Source: a virus. From it: a stretch of 41,072 nucleotides of DNA. Shown here piece by piece: positions 18,035 through 26,672 of the stretch (positions are counted from its first letter, which is position 1; every line of letters begins with the position of its first letter). A program made the position numbers and the translations under genes. The DNA lies in IMG/VR virus record IMGVR_UViG_3300005563_000059, positions 1 through 41,072 of that record; one strand, written 5' to 3'. The notes below the pieces were generated by a model that ran no database searches, was not told the DNA's origin, and was given only the letters and a program-made list of their open reading frames with translations.

Positions 18035-20761
18035 ATGAAGAAGCTTTTATTTTTGACGTTGCTAATCCCATTACTGGGGATAGCCCAAACTCCCAGTGAG
18101 ACCCACAATTTTAGGAGATTTGATACTACCCTAAGTCTACCAAATATATCCAATCCCTTTGGAGCCCCATATCAATGGATATTAGAAATAGAGATACCCG
18201 TTGACTATTTCACAGTTAATAGCCCGGATACAGCATCCAGGATCATGATGATAACGATGCCTGGACAGGGTCAGCAGGGGTCAAATAATTATGCCAATCT
18301 TTCTGTCTATGGGTTCGGATTTTGGAGAAGGAATGGTTGGGATGGGGGTATAACAATTAGTAACGGGAAACATTACCCTATTCTGGTTACTATAGCTTTT
18401 GTAAATAACAATCTTCCGCAGGCTGATCAATATAATCGAGTATTGGATTCCCTGATAAAATGGTACCATCCTAGAACGGGTAAGGTAGCAGTAACGGGGT
18501 TCTCCCAGGGGTCATTTACGAATGGGGCCCTTATTAAATTTGAACAGACTGCAGGGGCTGAAACCGGAATGAAGAAGGTTTCCTGTGCAGCATTATTCGA
18601 AGGTGAACCCGATGCTCTACCCTCTCCCTATAATACTTGGGACCGTCAGCAAGTTGCCTATAAAGTTTGGGCAGCAAAATATGGGGGGCATTATTTTTAT
18701 TTGGAAGGTTCTGGATCAGATAATTTCCGGGATGGGTGGAAATGGTCAGGGCCAATGAATGATACTGTACCGGGATGTGCATACTTCTCATATGAAACTT
18801 TGGGGGGTGGAGCTCACTGTTGCTGGAACAGTATGTGGGACCCATCTGCCACTAATTGGAACTCAGTAACACCCCCGGCTTTAGGCCCAAATAACGGACC
18901 GTCTCAAGCAGGTACTAATACTATGGGCAATTATAAGATAGGAGATAATGTCTATACTTGGATGTTCCGGAACAGTGGGGATACCACTTTGGTGGGATCA
19001 ACAGGTCCCAGTGGGGTATTATCAGTACAAGGTTTACCCGATTCATCCTTTACTCTTCCCGTTTCATCCTTCAATGCTAGAAGCATTCCTAACCCCATTT
19101 CAGGCACATCTATTACTGCCTATGCATGGAGTCAAATTTCAGGACCCATATCCACTACTATAAATTCCCCGACTGCCCAGAATACTTTCATATCCGGGTT
19201 AACCTCAGCAGGAACTTATAAGTACAGAATCCAGGTAACTGATAACATTTCTAATACTGCTGCAGACACTATCACCATGACAGTATTATCCAATATGTGC
19301 CGGAACTTCTATTGGGATACCACTCAGACCAACGTAGTATTAACCGGAGCATCATTCTCTGCCAGCCCAGCGATACATCGTTGTGATACAATCAATGTTT
19401 TATATAGAGCGACAAACGGGGGTTATAGAAGTGTAGATATCCATGACCTCGGATTGCAAAATGATCCAATACCGGGTGAGATATTTATCAGGGGTGTAGG
19501 ATGGGGTGGACATCAAGGAGCAGCAATAGCCCCCAGTACAGTTAACGTATTCGGGAATCTATGGGACAATAATAATTGGGTCCATGTGGATAGTTTTTCA
19601 ATGATAAGTCATCCAGACCCTTTTATATTTAGGCACACTACTAATGGGTATTCACATCATATTAAATTTACCCACATTAATTTAAAATCCAATGGAGGGT
19701 TTTTTCCATCAAGTACCATAACACATAGTCTTCCCAATTGGGGGGGACCATTCGGTTACAATGGTGGAGTGGACACTGTGAATTGCATGTACGATTGGAG
19801 CATTGATCATCTTAGAACGGATTCCATTTATGGGTCAGGGAGTGGATTAACTGCTATGTGGTTTGGAGGCCCAAATAAAAATAGCGTATGGTTAAAGGTA
19901 TCTGTAACCAACAGTTCATTTGACCATTATTCCAGCAGTAGTAATCCTTCCAGTTATATATTTTTCCAAAACGTCTTCCCTATAATTATTGCTAATGATA
20001 GCTTTAGTAACCTGGGTAATAATACCGGGACTTATGTGGGGCATGCTGCCATGATATTTGGTAGAGGTTCTATGTATGATGTTCACAATATTCATTATGG
20101 CCCTCACTGCTTTGCCAATGGTGGTAGAGATTTTGGAGCTTGGGATATTCCGGGGATGGAGAGTTTCTTTACTAACATAGACCCCACATATGATGGAATA
20201 TCAAGGGCCTATAATATACTGATGGAACACCAGATAAAATATGGAGTTTGGGAAACCAGAAACACATCCACTGATACCTCGGCAAACCCATTTATGAGGT
20301 CAAGGAATTTCCGGTATATATCCCACATTACTGCTTATTCAATGGCAGTGGGGGTTGGCTATCAGCCTTATAATTCTGCCTGCTTAGATGCATATACGGG
20401 GCCAGGTGATACCGTTTATCTACATAATTCAGTATATGCGGTGGTGAATGATACAACTTGGGGATTATCATTTACTCAGCCATTAACCATCGCATCGGGT
20501 ACTCCAGGATTCGTTGATACAGCCGGGAATTATAAAGCTCAAACATTTGCATTATCTGGTTTAGCTGATACGGTTAGATACTTGCCAGTAAGGGGGGGTC
20601 CTCTTTATAGGACAGGAAGAGCAGCAAAACCATTTCCTACATTCGATATTGAAAATAAACCCAGAGTATCTAGTTCGGGTTCCCCAGTGGATAAGGGGGC
20701 CAATGGATTAAATACCTGTGATTGTCTTATATTTACATTACCAACTAAAATAACTCCTTAA
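18035..20761 (+). CDS. Exported esterase/PKD/beta-helix multidomain protein
   Basis: This 908-residue protein has a signal peptide ending at Ala17 with Gln18 as mature start. Residues 45-315 look like an alpha/beta-hydrolase esterase: nucleophile elbow GFSQG with Ser157, and GGGAHCCWNSMWDP with candidate catalytic His261. The acid residue is not certain. Residues 325-420 are a PKD/K319L-type domain (SITAYAWSQISGP, then GTYKYRIQVTDN). Residues 425-880 look like a right-handed beta-helix, ending with FDIENKPRVSSSGSPVDKGA, a pattern common at the end of polysaccharide-acting helices. It could deacetylate and bind or cut surface polysaccharide. The combination, exported from a phage tail-fibre region, is unusual. 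Substrate is unknown. Confidence 0.75.
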   Translation: MKKLLFLTLLIPLLGIAQTPSETHNFRRFDTTLSLPNISNPFGAPYQWILEIEIPVDYFTVNSPDTASRIMMITMPGQGQQGSNNYANLSVYGFGFWRRNGWDGGITISNGKHYPILVTIAFVNNNLPQADQYNRVLDSLIKWYHPRTGKVAVTGFSQGSFTNGALIKFEQTAGAETGMKKVSCAALFEGEPDALPSPYNTWDRQQVAYKVWAAKYGGHYFYLEGSGSDNFRDGWKWSGPMNDTVPGCAYFSYETLGGGAHCCWNSMWDPSATNWNSVTPPALGPNNGPSQAGTNTMGNYKIGDNVYTWMFRNSGDTTLVGSTGPSGVLSVQGLPDSSFTLPVSSFNARSIPNPISGTSITAYAWSQISGPISTTINSPTAQNTFISGLTSAGTYKYRIQVTDNISNTAADTITMTVLSNMCRNFYWDTTQTNVVLTGASFSASPAIHRCDTINVLYRATNGGYRSVDIHDLGLQNDPIPGEIFIRGVGWGGHQGAAIAPSTVNVFGNLWDNNNWVHVDSFSMISHPDPFIFRHTTNGYSHHIKFTHINLKSNGGFFPSSTITHSLPNWGGPFGYNGGVDTVNCMYDWSIDHLRTDSIYGSGSGLTAMWFGGPNKNSVWLKVSVTNSSFDHYSSSSNPSSYIFFQNVFPIIIANDSFSNLGNNTGTYVGHAAMIFGRGSMYDVHNIHYGPHCFANGGRDFGAWDIPGMESFFTNIDPTYDGISRAYNILMEHQIKYGVWETRNTSTDTSANPFMRSRNFRYISHITAYSMAVGVGYQPYNSACLDAYTGPGDTVYLHNSVYAVVNDTTWGLSFTQPLTIASGTPGFVDTAGNYKAQTFALSGLADTVRYLPVRGGPLYRTGRAAKPFPTFDIENKPRVSSSGSPVDKGANGLNTCDCLIFTLPTKITP

Positions 20762-20762
20762 C

Positions 20763-21206
20763 ATGAAACACTTATTAGCATTCGTACTGATCTTATCGAC
20801 CTGTTTTTGCAAGGCTCAAAATTCTATTTTTTGCACTCAGGTAAATTGCCCCATCACTATCTCCCAACCACAGGATAGCGTTCAGCTTTTAAGCCAAACT
20901 ACCTTAATTGCCACAGGAGATGCAATAGCATCTACTTCTTGGAAATTAGTATCGGCTCCATCAACCACTACCGTTACCATCGTAAATCCCACATCCCCCA
21001 CTCCCATCGTTAGGGGATTAAGTGCTCCTGGTAATTACGTATTTGCCATTACAGTCACCACTAAAAAGGGCCAGGTATCTTATATTGATACCGATAGTGT
21101 AAGAGTTAATCCGGCTCCCATAAGAAACACCATCATAGGTGGAACAATCAAATTGGTAAATGGCCAATTGATATTTTTCCCGGCTTATTCTGACGGAAAA
21201 CCATAG
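20763..21206 (+). CDS. Small exported PKD-like protein
   Basis: This 147-residue protein has a signal peptide (MKHLLAFVLILSTCFCKA) and mature start Gln19. The mature part is essentially one Ig-like PKD/K319L-type domain, with STSWKLVSAPSTTTVTIVNP then GLSAPGNYVFAITVTTKKGQ. It resembles the middle domain of the 908-residue protein just upstream and may derive from it. A Cys at position 13 within LSTC is lipobox-like but not canonical. It starts two bases after the upstream stop. The function is probably binding or spacing at the cell surface, by inference. Confidence 0.7.
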   Translation: MKHLLAFVLILSTCFCKAQNSIFCTQVNCPITISQPQDSVQLLSQTTLIATGDAIASTSWKLVSAPSTTTVTIVNPTSPTPIVRGLSAPGNYVFAITVTTKKGQVSYIDTDSVRVNPAPIRNTIIGGTIKLVNGQLIFFPAYSDGKP

Positions 21207-21229
21207 ACTATTACTGATAAATTTTTAAC

Positions 21230-21598
21230 ATGAAAAAGATTTTATTAGTAATGGTATTGGGGTTTATATCAACCTTGGCTTTCTCTCAATCAAAATCCAA
21301 GGCTAAGATTGATCGGTCCCATATCAAGGTGGACACTATCAGGATAGACAATGTAAAACTAAATCCGGATGCCAAGATACAGATAGACACCACTAATGGA
21401 TTTGCCAGGGTGACAGTACCACCAAATACAGTTACGTTTGTGATGACACCCGAACAAGTCCAACTCCTGGAATATGTTATTTCGGAATCCGGTGCGGGGT
21501 TTAAATCTACCAATCAATGCATTGCTATAATGAAGAGCCAGCAGTATGTGAATCCCCCATTCCCGGTTCCTAAATCTGACACTTCTAGTAAGAAATAA
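21230..21598 (+). CDS. Small exported protein of unknown function
   Basis: This 122-residue protein has a signal peptide (MKKILLVMVLGFISTLAFS) and mature start Gln20. The mature part has two short beta-like repeats (HIKVDTIRIDNVKLNPDAKI), a likely helix (MTPEQVQLLEYVISESG) and a Pro/Ser/Lys tail. No family is recognised. It is the last of the six exported proteins and ends just before an intrinsic terminator. A spanin-like lysis role was considered but has no specific support. Confidence 0.7.
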   Translation: MKKILLVMVLGFISTLAFSQSKSKAKIDRSHIKVDTIRIDNVKLNPDAKIQIDTTNGFARVTVPPNTVTFVMTPEQVQLLEYVISESGAGFKSTNQCIAIMKSQQYVNPPFPVPKSDTSSKK

Positions 21599-21604
21599 AA
21601 TGAT

Positions 21605-21625
21605 GGGGGATAATTCCCCCTTTTT
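21605..21625 (+). terminator. Rho-independent terminator after the exported-protein cassette
   Basis: GGGGGA (21605-21610) pairs with TCCCCC (21615-21620) around a TAAT loop, followed by five T residues. It lies in the 30-base gap between the last signal-peptide gene and the next ORF. It marks a transcript end for the exported-protein block. Confidence 0.8.
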
Positions 21626-21628
21626 ATC

Positions 21629-22033
21629 ATGAAAGACATACTAGCAATTCGATTTAAAGGATCAGTATACCTCCATAAGAAAGGAAGGAATACTGATCTT
21701 TTTTTAGGCAAATTTCATAATGACATTCAACCAAATGCCAAGGAGATTACTGCAAAGAACCTCATAGGCCATCCAAGTGCAGTAATAGACACTATTGCGT
21801 TATACAATGGAATAAACCTATTAGCCTCCATACCCATAACCACAAAGTCTATAGTGGGAGCCCAGGAAATGGCATTTGAAACAACCTTCTCTCCTACTGA
21901 TTTTAATGGAGACTTCACGGAGGGGAGGTTGATAGCTTCGGGCATAGGAGCATTTTCTATTGTATCCAACCTGGTGGGAAATAAATCTGATTCAGAATCC
22001 CTTGTAGTAACCTGGAATATAATCATATCATAA
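21629..22033 (+). CDS. Hypothetical tail-associated protein
   Basis: This 134-residue protein has no signal peptide and no recognised family. The sequence is beta-rich, with VIDTIALYNGINLLASIPIT and EMAFETTFSPTDFNGDFTEG, in the style of small structural or fibre-connecting proteins. It begins three bases after the T-run of the terminator, so it needs read-through or a promoter overlapping the preceding gene. Its stop is one base before the collar-type fibre gene, which suggests a shared role with it. Confidence 0.65.
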   Translation: MKDILAIRFKGSVYLHKKGRNTDLFLGKFHNDIQPNAKEITAKNLIGHPSAVIDTIALYNGINLLASIPITTKSIVGAQEMAFETTFSPTDFNGDFTEGRLIASGIGAFSIVSNLVGNKSDSESLVVTWNIIIS

Positions 22034-22034
22034 T

Positions 22035-23549
22035 ATGGCACAGAGACGTTTAAGAGACTATAAGGACCCATTGGGTTCTTATGAGCATAATCTTATTAAC
22101 CTGGGAGTACATTCCCCGGGAAGATTTTGTGGCTTCGATACCCTAAAGGTAGATGGCCAACTTCAATTTAGCCTTCAGCATTCAGGGGCTGGAATAAATA
22201 CCTTTGATAATGTTGGAGACCCATATGGTCCTTTGGGTATTGCCATGAGTACCCAGGGGTTGATGGTTGTGGAAGATACTCCAATTACTGGGCTGATCAT
22301 GGAGACTAATGCCGGAAACCTAAATGACCGTATTGATTATGTGGTAATGTCACATCAATACCTAGAGATTGATAATCCCGGGGCAACTGCTACCTATTCA
22401 GTAATTAAGGGACCATTAAATCAAACTATCGAACCCGTTCTTGCTAACTTCCAGGTATTGATAGGCAAGTTATATATCCCGGCTGGATCAGCTTCCATAG
22501 GGGATTGTACATATGTGAAGGCAAAATGCCCGGACTCTGGGGATTCCCCGGATGCTAAACTCCTGGAGCCCAATGACTTCCAGGCGATCAACCAGGATAG
22601 GGAATCTCCCACAGTATTTGGAGCTCCAGCTGGAGGGGCAGCTAATGATTTAACCTGGTGGGATGTTGATACTCTGGGCAACTCATTTGTGATTGCTCCC
22701 GGAGCAACCATGAATATGGATGCATTAAGAGTTAAAGGAGGAAGCAATAAACCCGGGACAGTCATTACTTTAATTCTAAATCCATTCATCCGATTACGGG
22801 ACAGTGCTCCATTAACTGTTCCTCTCAGAGCACAGGGATATGCTTCATTAAGATTCAGCTCCAGGTATTACACAGACGGAACTGATAGTTTAAGAGGCAT
22901 ACCATTGGGAGTTATGAAAGCTCCGTCCAATGGGAACAGTTTATGGTTTGTGAAATTGATTAGAAGGTCTGATGCATGGTATGTTACATCTGTGGATGGC
23001 ATAAATTTTAATGTCGGGGGCTTTTCCAAATATATGACCATAAGGGTAACTATCCCGACAGTAGAGATAGTGAATCATTTTGATGCCCAGGGATTGGGGA
23101 TTGCAGACTACATTGGATGGGGTATAGAGAATGGTAATACCTACCAGACTCCATTTGGGGCAGTAACGGTGCAAGATAAAAGAGGCTTATTGGAGGTAGG
23201 AGCAACTAATGTTCCCGCTGCTGGTGCCCCGGTATACGATATAACGAGGAACCCATTAGCTGCCACGGGGTGGAACTTTAATAACCTTTCAATAGGGGGT
23301 TTATCCGGAATTATCCAAACTATAAATCAATTAGCGAAACACCATCACAAGATGAATGGTAATGGCAACTCAGGAACAGGGGGCCAGGGTGGAATACTGG
23401 TTGGATCATATACGAATCATGAGGCCATAAATGAGCAGAATACTGCCGGGGATGGAACCTATTTTACCATGGAGGATGCGGGTAATAGCGAAGCAATGAA
23501 TACACTATCCCCTTATATTGCCACATTCTCCATTGTCCGCCTTTATTAG
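22035..23549 (+). CDS. Tail fibre protein, collar-type
   Basis: This 504-residue protein begins MAQRRLRDYKDPLGSYEHNL and has an N-terminal beta domain. The segment DYIGWGIENGNTYQTPFGAV near residue 355, then DKRGLLEVGATN, resembles collar domains of short tail fibres (GW..C.G.. then G.FLRG.G). A His cluster (KHHHKMNGNGNSGTGGQGG) near residue 435 also fits collar-type tips, where His residues hold metal in the trimer. The last residues form a short strand (YIATFSIVRLY). It is probably a receptor-binding or baseplate-attached fibre. It lacks a signal peptide, unlike the 1400-residue fibre-like protein. Its stop overlaps that of the opposite-strand gene. Confidence 0.65.
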   Translation: MAQRRLRDYKDPLGSYEHNLINLGVHSPGRFCGFDTLKVDGQLQFSLQHSGAGINTFDNVGDPYGPLGIAMSTQGLMVVEDTPITGLIMETNAGNLNDRIDYVVMSHQYLEIDNPGATATYSVIKGPLNQTIEPVLANFQVLIGKLYIPAGSASIGDCTYVKAKCPDSGDSPDAKLLEPNDFQAINQDRESPTVFGAPAGGAANDLTWWDVDTLGNSFVIAPGATMNMDALRVKGGSNKPGTVITLILNPFIRLRDSAPLTVPLRAQGYASLRFSSRYYTDGTDSLRGIPLGVMKAPSNGNSLWFVKLIRRSDAWYVTSVDGINFNVGGFSKYMTIRVTIPTVEIVNHFDAQGLGIADYIGWGIENGNTYQTPFGAVTVQDKRGLLEVGATNVPAAGAPVYDITRNPLAATGWNFNNLSIGGLSGIIQTINQLAKHHHKMNGNGNSGTGGQGGILVGSYTNHEAINEQNTAGDGTYFTMEDAGNSEAMNTLSPYIATFSIVRLY

Positions 23550-24175
23550 GATTTGTTGAAATGACTTCTTGCCATGCGTTGAGCATCCTCAATTTCCTGG
23601 TTAAGCAATTTAATATAGCGGAGATTTCTATCATTCAATTCCAGCCCATAATATTCAAGTATTAAGTCGGCTGGAATTTTGTGTAAGGAGTTCTTCTTAT
23701 CTTTTATTCGGCTGATTATATAGGGGGGTGGATTCAATTTAAGGTCCAATAATTCGTAGGCATTATCGGAAAGATTTTTTTTCATAAAGGTCATCAGGAT
23801 TTCATAGTAATATGTTTTTGCTTCCCTGGGATCATCTATTAATTCATCTGTATGTTCATTACCCGTAAACTCTACAACCTGCTGGGAATATTTATTTGTG
23901 TATGCTTTCCGCAATATACGACATTTAAAAAACTGCATTGCTTTTATCATATACCCCAGCAGCTCATCCGGGGTATGCTTATGAACATATTTGTTATAAG
24001 CGAATATAAACTTCACATCAAACCAGGATAACACCTCATCATTATCCACACCAAATCTTCGGTGGTCAATTCCCGATGCTAATTTAATTCTTAGTCCTTT
24101 TGTCTTGTTGTAAATTTCTTGAAACAGGGCTGGGTTGTAATTCTCAACCATTGGTTTGAGGCGGGACTCTTCCAT
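23546..24175 (-). CDS. Putative sigma-like transcription factor
   Basis: This 209-residue protein is the only gene on the minus strand. Residues 40-95 (EVLSWFDVKFIFAYNKYVHK, then ELLGYMIKAMQFFKCRILRK) resemble sigma region 2, which binds core polymerase and the -10 element. The C-terminal part (residues 150-205, IPADLILEYYGLELNDRNLR then IKLLNQEIEDAQRMA) could be a helix-turn-helix like region 4. T4 gp55-type late sigma factors are a plausible analogue. The gene is divergent from the replication operon and convergent with late genes; stops overlap by two bases. Another DNA-binding role is possible. Confidence 0.45.
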   Translation of the reverse strand: MEESRLKPMVENYNPALFQEIYNKTKGLRIKLASGIDHRRFGVDNDEVLSWFDVKFIFAYNKYVHKHTPDELLGYMIKAMQFFKCRILRKAYTNKYSQQVVEFTGNEHTDELIDDPREAKTYYYEILMTFMKKNLSDNAYELLDLKLNPPPYIISRIKDKKNSLHKIPADLILEYYGLELNDRNLRYIKLLNQEIEDAQRMARSHFNKS

Positions 24176-24327
24176 AACTTTTAGTAGGTTTTGTATTTTA
24201 GCTGTAAATAACTGAATTGATAAAAGATTGATAAAATTATACTATTTTTTGAAATAGAAAAATAATTTTTCAAACTTGTTTGTTGGCTACTTTTAATTAA
24301 TTGAATCTGAAGAAACTATAGGTAACA
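24176..24327. promoter_or_regulatory. Divergent intergenic control region
   Basis: This 152-base, very A/T-rich gap separates the leftward sigma-like gene from the rightward replication operon, so both promoters should lie here. A direct repeat ATTGATAAAA occurs at 24216-24225 and 24227-24236, one helical turn apart. No confident Bacteroidota promoter (TTTG near -33 with TAnnTTTG near -7) could be picked by eye. No hairpin or RNA gene was seen. Confidence 0.6.
24216..24236 (+). repeat. Tandem direct repeat in divergent control region
   Basis: Two perfect copies of ATTGATAAAA are spaced 11 bases start to start. This is suited to binding two protein units on one DNA face. It may be an operator or a short iteron. 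Confidence 0.6.
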
Positions 24328-25719
24328 ATGGGCAAACACAAATTTGAATTCGGAACCGACTTTCAGGAGCTTATTCTCAAATATACAGTAACCGATAGAA
24401 AAGGATACAAAGCATTAGAGCTATATGATGATTCTTATTTTGCCTTGATCCATGATAGTGTTATAGCATTTGCCCTCAAGAAATATTATAAGAAAAGAAA
24501 ACGGATACCAGAACAGGCAATGTTGCGTGAGCAGGTTAGAACACTATATACTTCTGGTCAACGTGAATTATTTTCTGCTTTGCAGGATAAGGATAGAAAG
24601 GTTATTGATAAAAAGATAAATTCCATATATAATGGAGAGGTGGCTGATCCGGATGCAGTGATGCATAAGATCATAAATTTTGCTAAGTATGCGAGGTTTA
24701 AAGATGAATTAGAAAAGATCGATATTAATAAATTCGATTCCTATGAGCAGGCCATTACTAAACTAAGAGCTGCTAATAATGTCGGAAATACCTTGGAAGA
24801 AGACTTTGGTACTGATTTGGTTGCTGGAATAGGGGATAGAGTTCATAAGAGAGACCAGGCAAATGACATACATCCAACACCCATAAAGCAATTTAATGCT
24901 CTATTAAACTCCGGGGGATTGGAGGTAGGTTCATTAGTATTGATTGCATCCCAGGCAAAGAGAGGAAAAACTGCTATGGGTATAAATATAGCAAAGGGTT
25001 TAATGAAACTGGGTAGGAAGGTTTTATACATAGATTATGAGAATGGAGAGAAAGCACTAACCACAAGGGCTGAGCAAAGTGTAATAAGTGCAAGCCATGA
25101 GCAGATTGTATCCGGGGATATGGATGAAAAACTCATGAAACAACTACGGAAATACCGAAGACTTGGGGGGGAGATCAAGATCAAAAGGATGGTGGCTTAT
25201 GTGAATCATTGCGGGGATATACAGACATTTATAGATCGGTGTTGGGAAGAGTTGGGGGTAAGATTTACTGATGTTATTATAGACTATGCTGATCTTATGG
25301 CCGCACTATCCGGGAAGACCGATGAGTTTGGTAGAATCAGTGATGCCTACGTAGATATAAAAAATCTATTGGAAAAGAATAAATTCAAATCGGGGTGGAC
25401 ATTTTCCCATGTGAAGAAGGAAGCGAAGGTTAGGAGAGGTACAAAGTATATACAGGAGGACCTTGCAAAATGTATTGATAAGATGAGGCATGCTGACGCT
25501 GCATTGGGACTACAGGAAAATGATGATGAGAAGGAACAGGGGGTAATGAGGTTAGAGATTATGGATCAGAGACAAGGTAAACCTGATGGATCAATGTATT
25601 TCTGGGTTGATTTAAATACTCAGAAAGCCAAAGAATTTTCGAAAAGCCAGATAAAGGAAATCAGGGCTCAATTAGCATCTGATAAAAAACTAAAAAGAGA
25701 AAAGGTAAGTGACCTATGA
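24328..25719 (+). CDS. DnaB-like replicative helicase
   Basis: This 463-residue protein has an N-terminal helical domain (residues 1-125, with QELILKYTVTDRKGYKALEL) and a RecA-like ATPase core. The Walker A motif is ASQAKRGKT at 207-215, the Walker B strand is VIIDY at 316-320, and an arginine/lysine-rich region follows it. The helicase unwinds the fork ahead of the phage polymerase. The primase gene overlaps its stop by four bases, a standard helicase-primase pairing. It is the first gene of the replication operon, just after the divergent control region. The start follows an A-rich leader. Confidence 0.8.
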   Translation: MGKHKFEFGTDFQELILKYTVTDRKGYKALELYDDSYFALIHDSVIAFALKKYYKKRKRIPEQAMLREQVRTLYTSGQRELFSALQDKDRKVIDKKINSIYNGEVADPDAVMHKIINFAKYARFKDELEKIDINKFDSYEQAITKLRAANNVGNTLEEDFGTDLVAGIGDRVHKRDQANDIHPTPIKQFNALLNSGGLEVGSLVLIASQAKRGKTAMGINIAKGLMKLGRKVLYIDYENGEKALTTRAEQSVISASHEQIVSGDMDEKLMKQLRKYRRLGGEIKIKRMVAYVNHCGDIQTFIDRCWEELGVRFTDVIIDYADLMAALSGKTDEFGRISDAYVDIKNLLEKNKFKSGWTFSHVKKEAKVRRGTKYIQEDLAKCIDKMRHADAALGLQENDDEKEQGVMRLEIMDQRQGKPDGSMYFWVDLNTQKAKEFSKSQIKEIRAQLASDKKLKREKVSDL

Positions 25720-26672
25720 ACTCAAAATACACGAAGGCAGTAAGGGGAAAACTCTATAAATATTTCAAACAACGATTGGGGATCAAGAGCTCCACGAAGG
25801 GATGGTATAGAAGTGACTGTCCATACTGTGGAGGAACATATACATTTGGGATAAATTTTGGTAAATATAGAAGCCATTGTTTCAAATGTGGAGAAACAAC
25901 CAATCCAGTCCAGACCCTGATGTTTATGCAGGACCTAAAGGAATACAATGAAGCCTGGAAATTCCTATCCCTTGAGCAAGAATTTGAAGAATACGAGGAC
26001 GATAAGGCTGCTCCCAGATTAGAAAGAAAGGAGGTTATACTTCCGGAATCCTTTAGGCTTATATCTATTGCACACGGACTCCTGGGAAAAGCTGCCCAAA
26101 GATACATAGTAAAGAAAAGAAAGTTTAACCTATTAGACCTCTCCATGCGGGGGGTCGGTTACTGTTTGGAGGGGGAATACTCGGGATACATCGTATTTCC
26201 CTTTTATGAGCAAACTAAACTAACCTTCTTTCAGGGAAGAAAATTTATGGGGGGAGGTCCTAAGATGAAGAATCCCGAGAATGAAAGATTTGGTATAGGA
26301 AAGACCGAGATAATATATAACTCGGATGCTATGTATATATACAGTAAAATAAACCTAGTAGAATCCATTACTAATGCCCTAACATTGGGAGATAACACTA
26401 TAGCAATCCTGGGTAAAATGATCTCCCCATACCAACTAGACTTGATCCTTAATAGCCCATGTACTCATGTGACTATCATCTTGGATTCGGATGCATTACT
26501 AGAGGCATATAAATTAGCAATGAAGTTAGTTCAGTATAAAAAGGTAAAAGTAGTGAGGATGCCAAAGGATCAGGATGTGAATGATATAGGTAGAAAGGCT
26601 ACTAGAAAATTAATAAAAGAAACGGATTGGGGTACACATGCATATTTCTTTAAACAAAAATTAAATGCCTAA
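25716..26672 (+). CDS. DnaG-like DNA primase
   Basis: This 318-residue protein has a zinc finger with Cys35, Cys38, Cys55 and Cys58 (DCPYCGG and HCFKCGE). Next comes a catalytic core with a TOPRIM pattern: a strand with Glu (NLVESITNALTLG), then an ILDSDA Asp-x-Asp strand about 45 residues later. It synthesises RNA primers for the lagging strand. It is short for DnaG (about 580 residues in bacteria) and lacks the C-terminal helicase-binding domain, as is common in phage. ATGA overlap couples it to the helicase. Confidence 0.8.
   Translation: MNSKYTKAVRGKLYKYFKQRLGIKSSTKGWYRSDCPYCGGTYTFGINFGKYRSHCFKCGETTNPVQTLMFMQDLKEYNEAWKFLSLEQEFEEYEDDKAAPRLERKEVILPESFRLISIAHGLLGKAAQRYIVKKRKFNLLDLSMRGVGYCLEGEYSGYIVFPFYEQTKLTFFQGRKFMGGGPKMKNPENERFGIGKTEIIYNSDAMYIYSKINLVESITNALTLGDNTIAILGKMISPYQLDLILNSPCTHVTIILDSDALLEAYKLAMKLVQYKKVKVVRMPKDQDVNDIGRKATRKLIKETDWGTHAYFFKQKLNA

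Noticed and set aside
21230-21598. Spanin or lysis protein
   Set aside because: It has a signal peptide but no lipobox, no membrane anchor and no lysis genes nearby.
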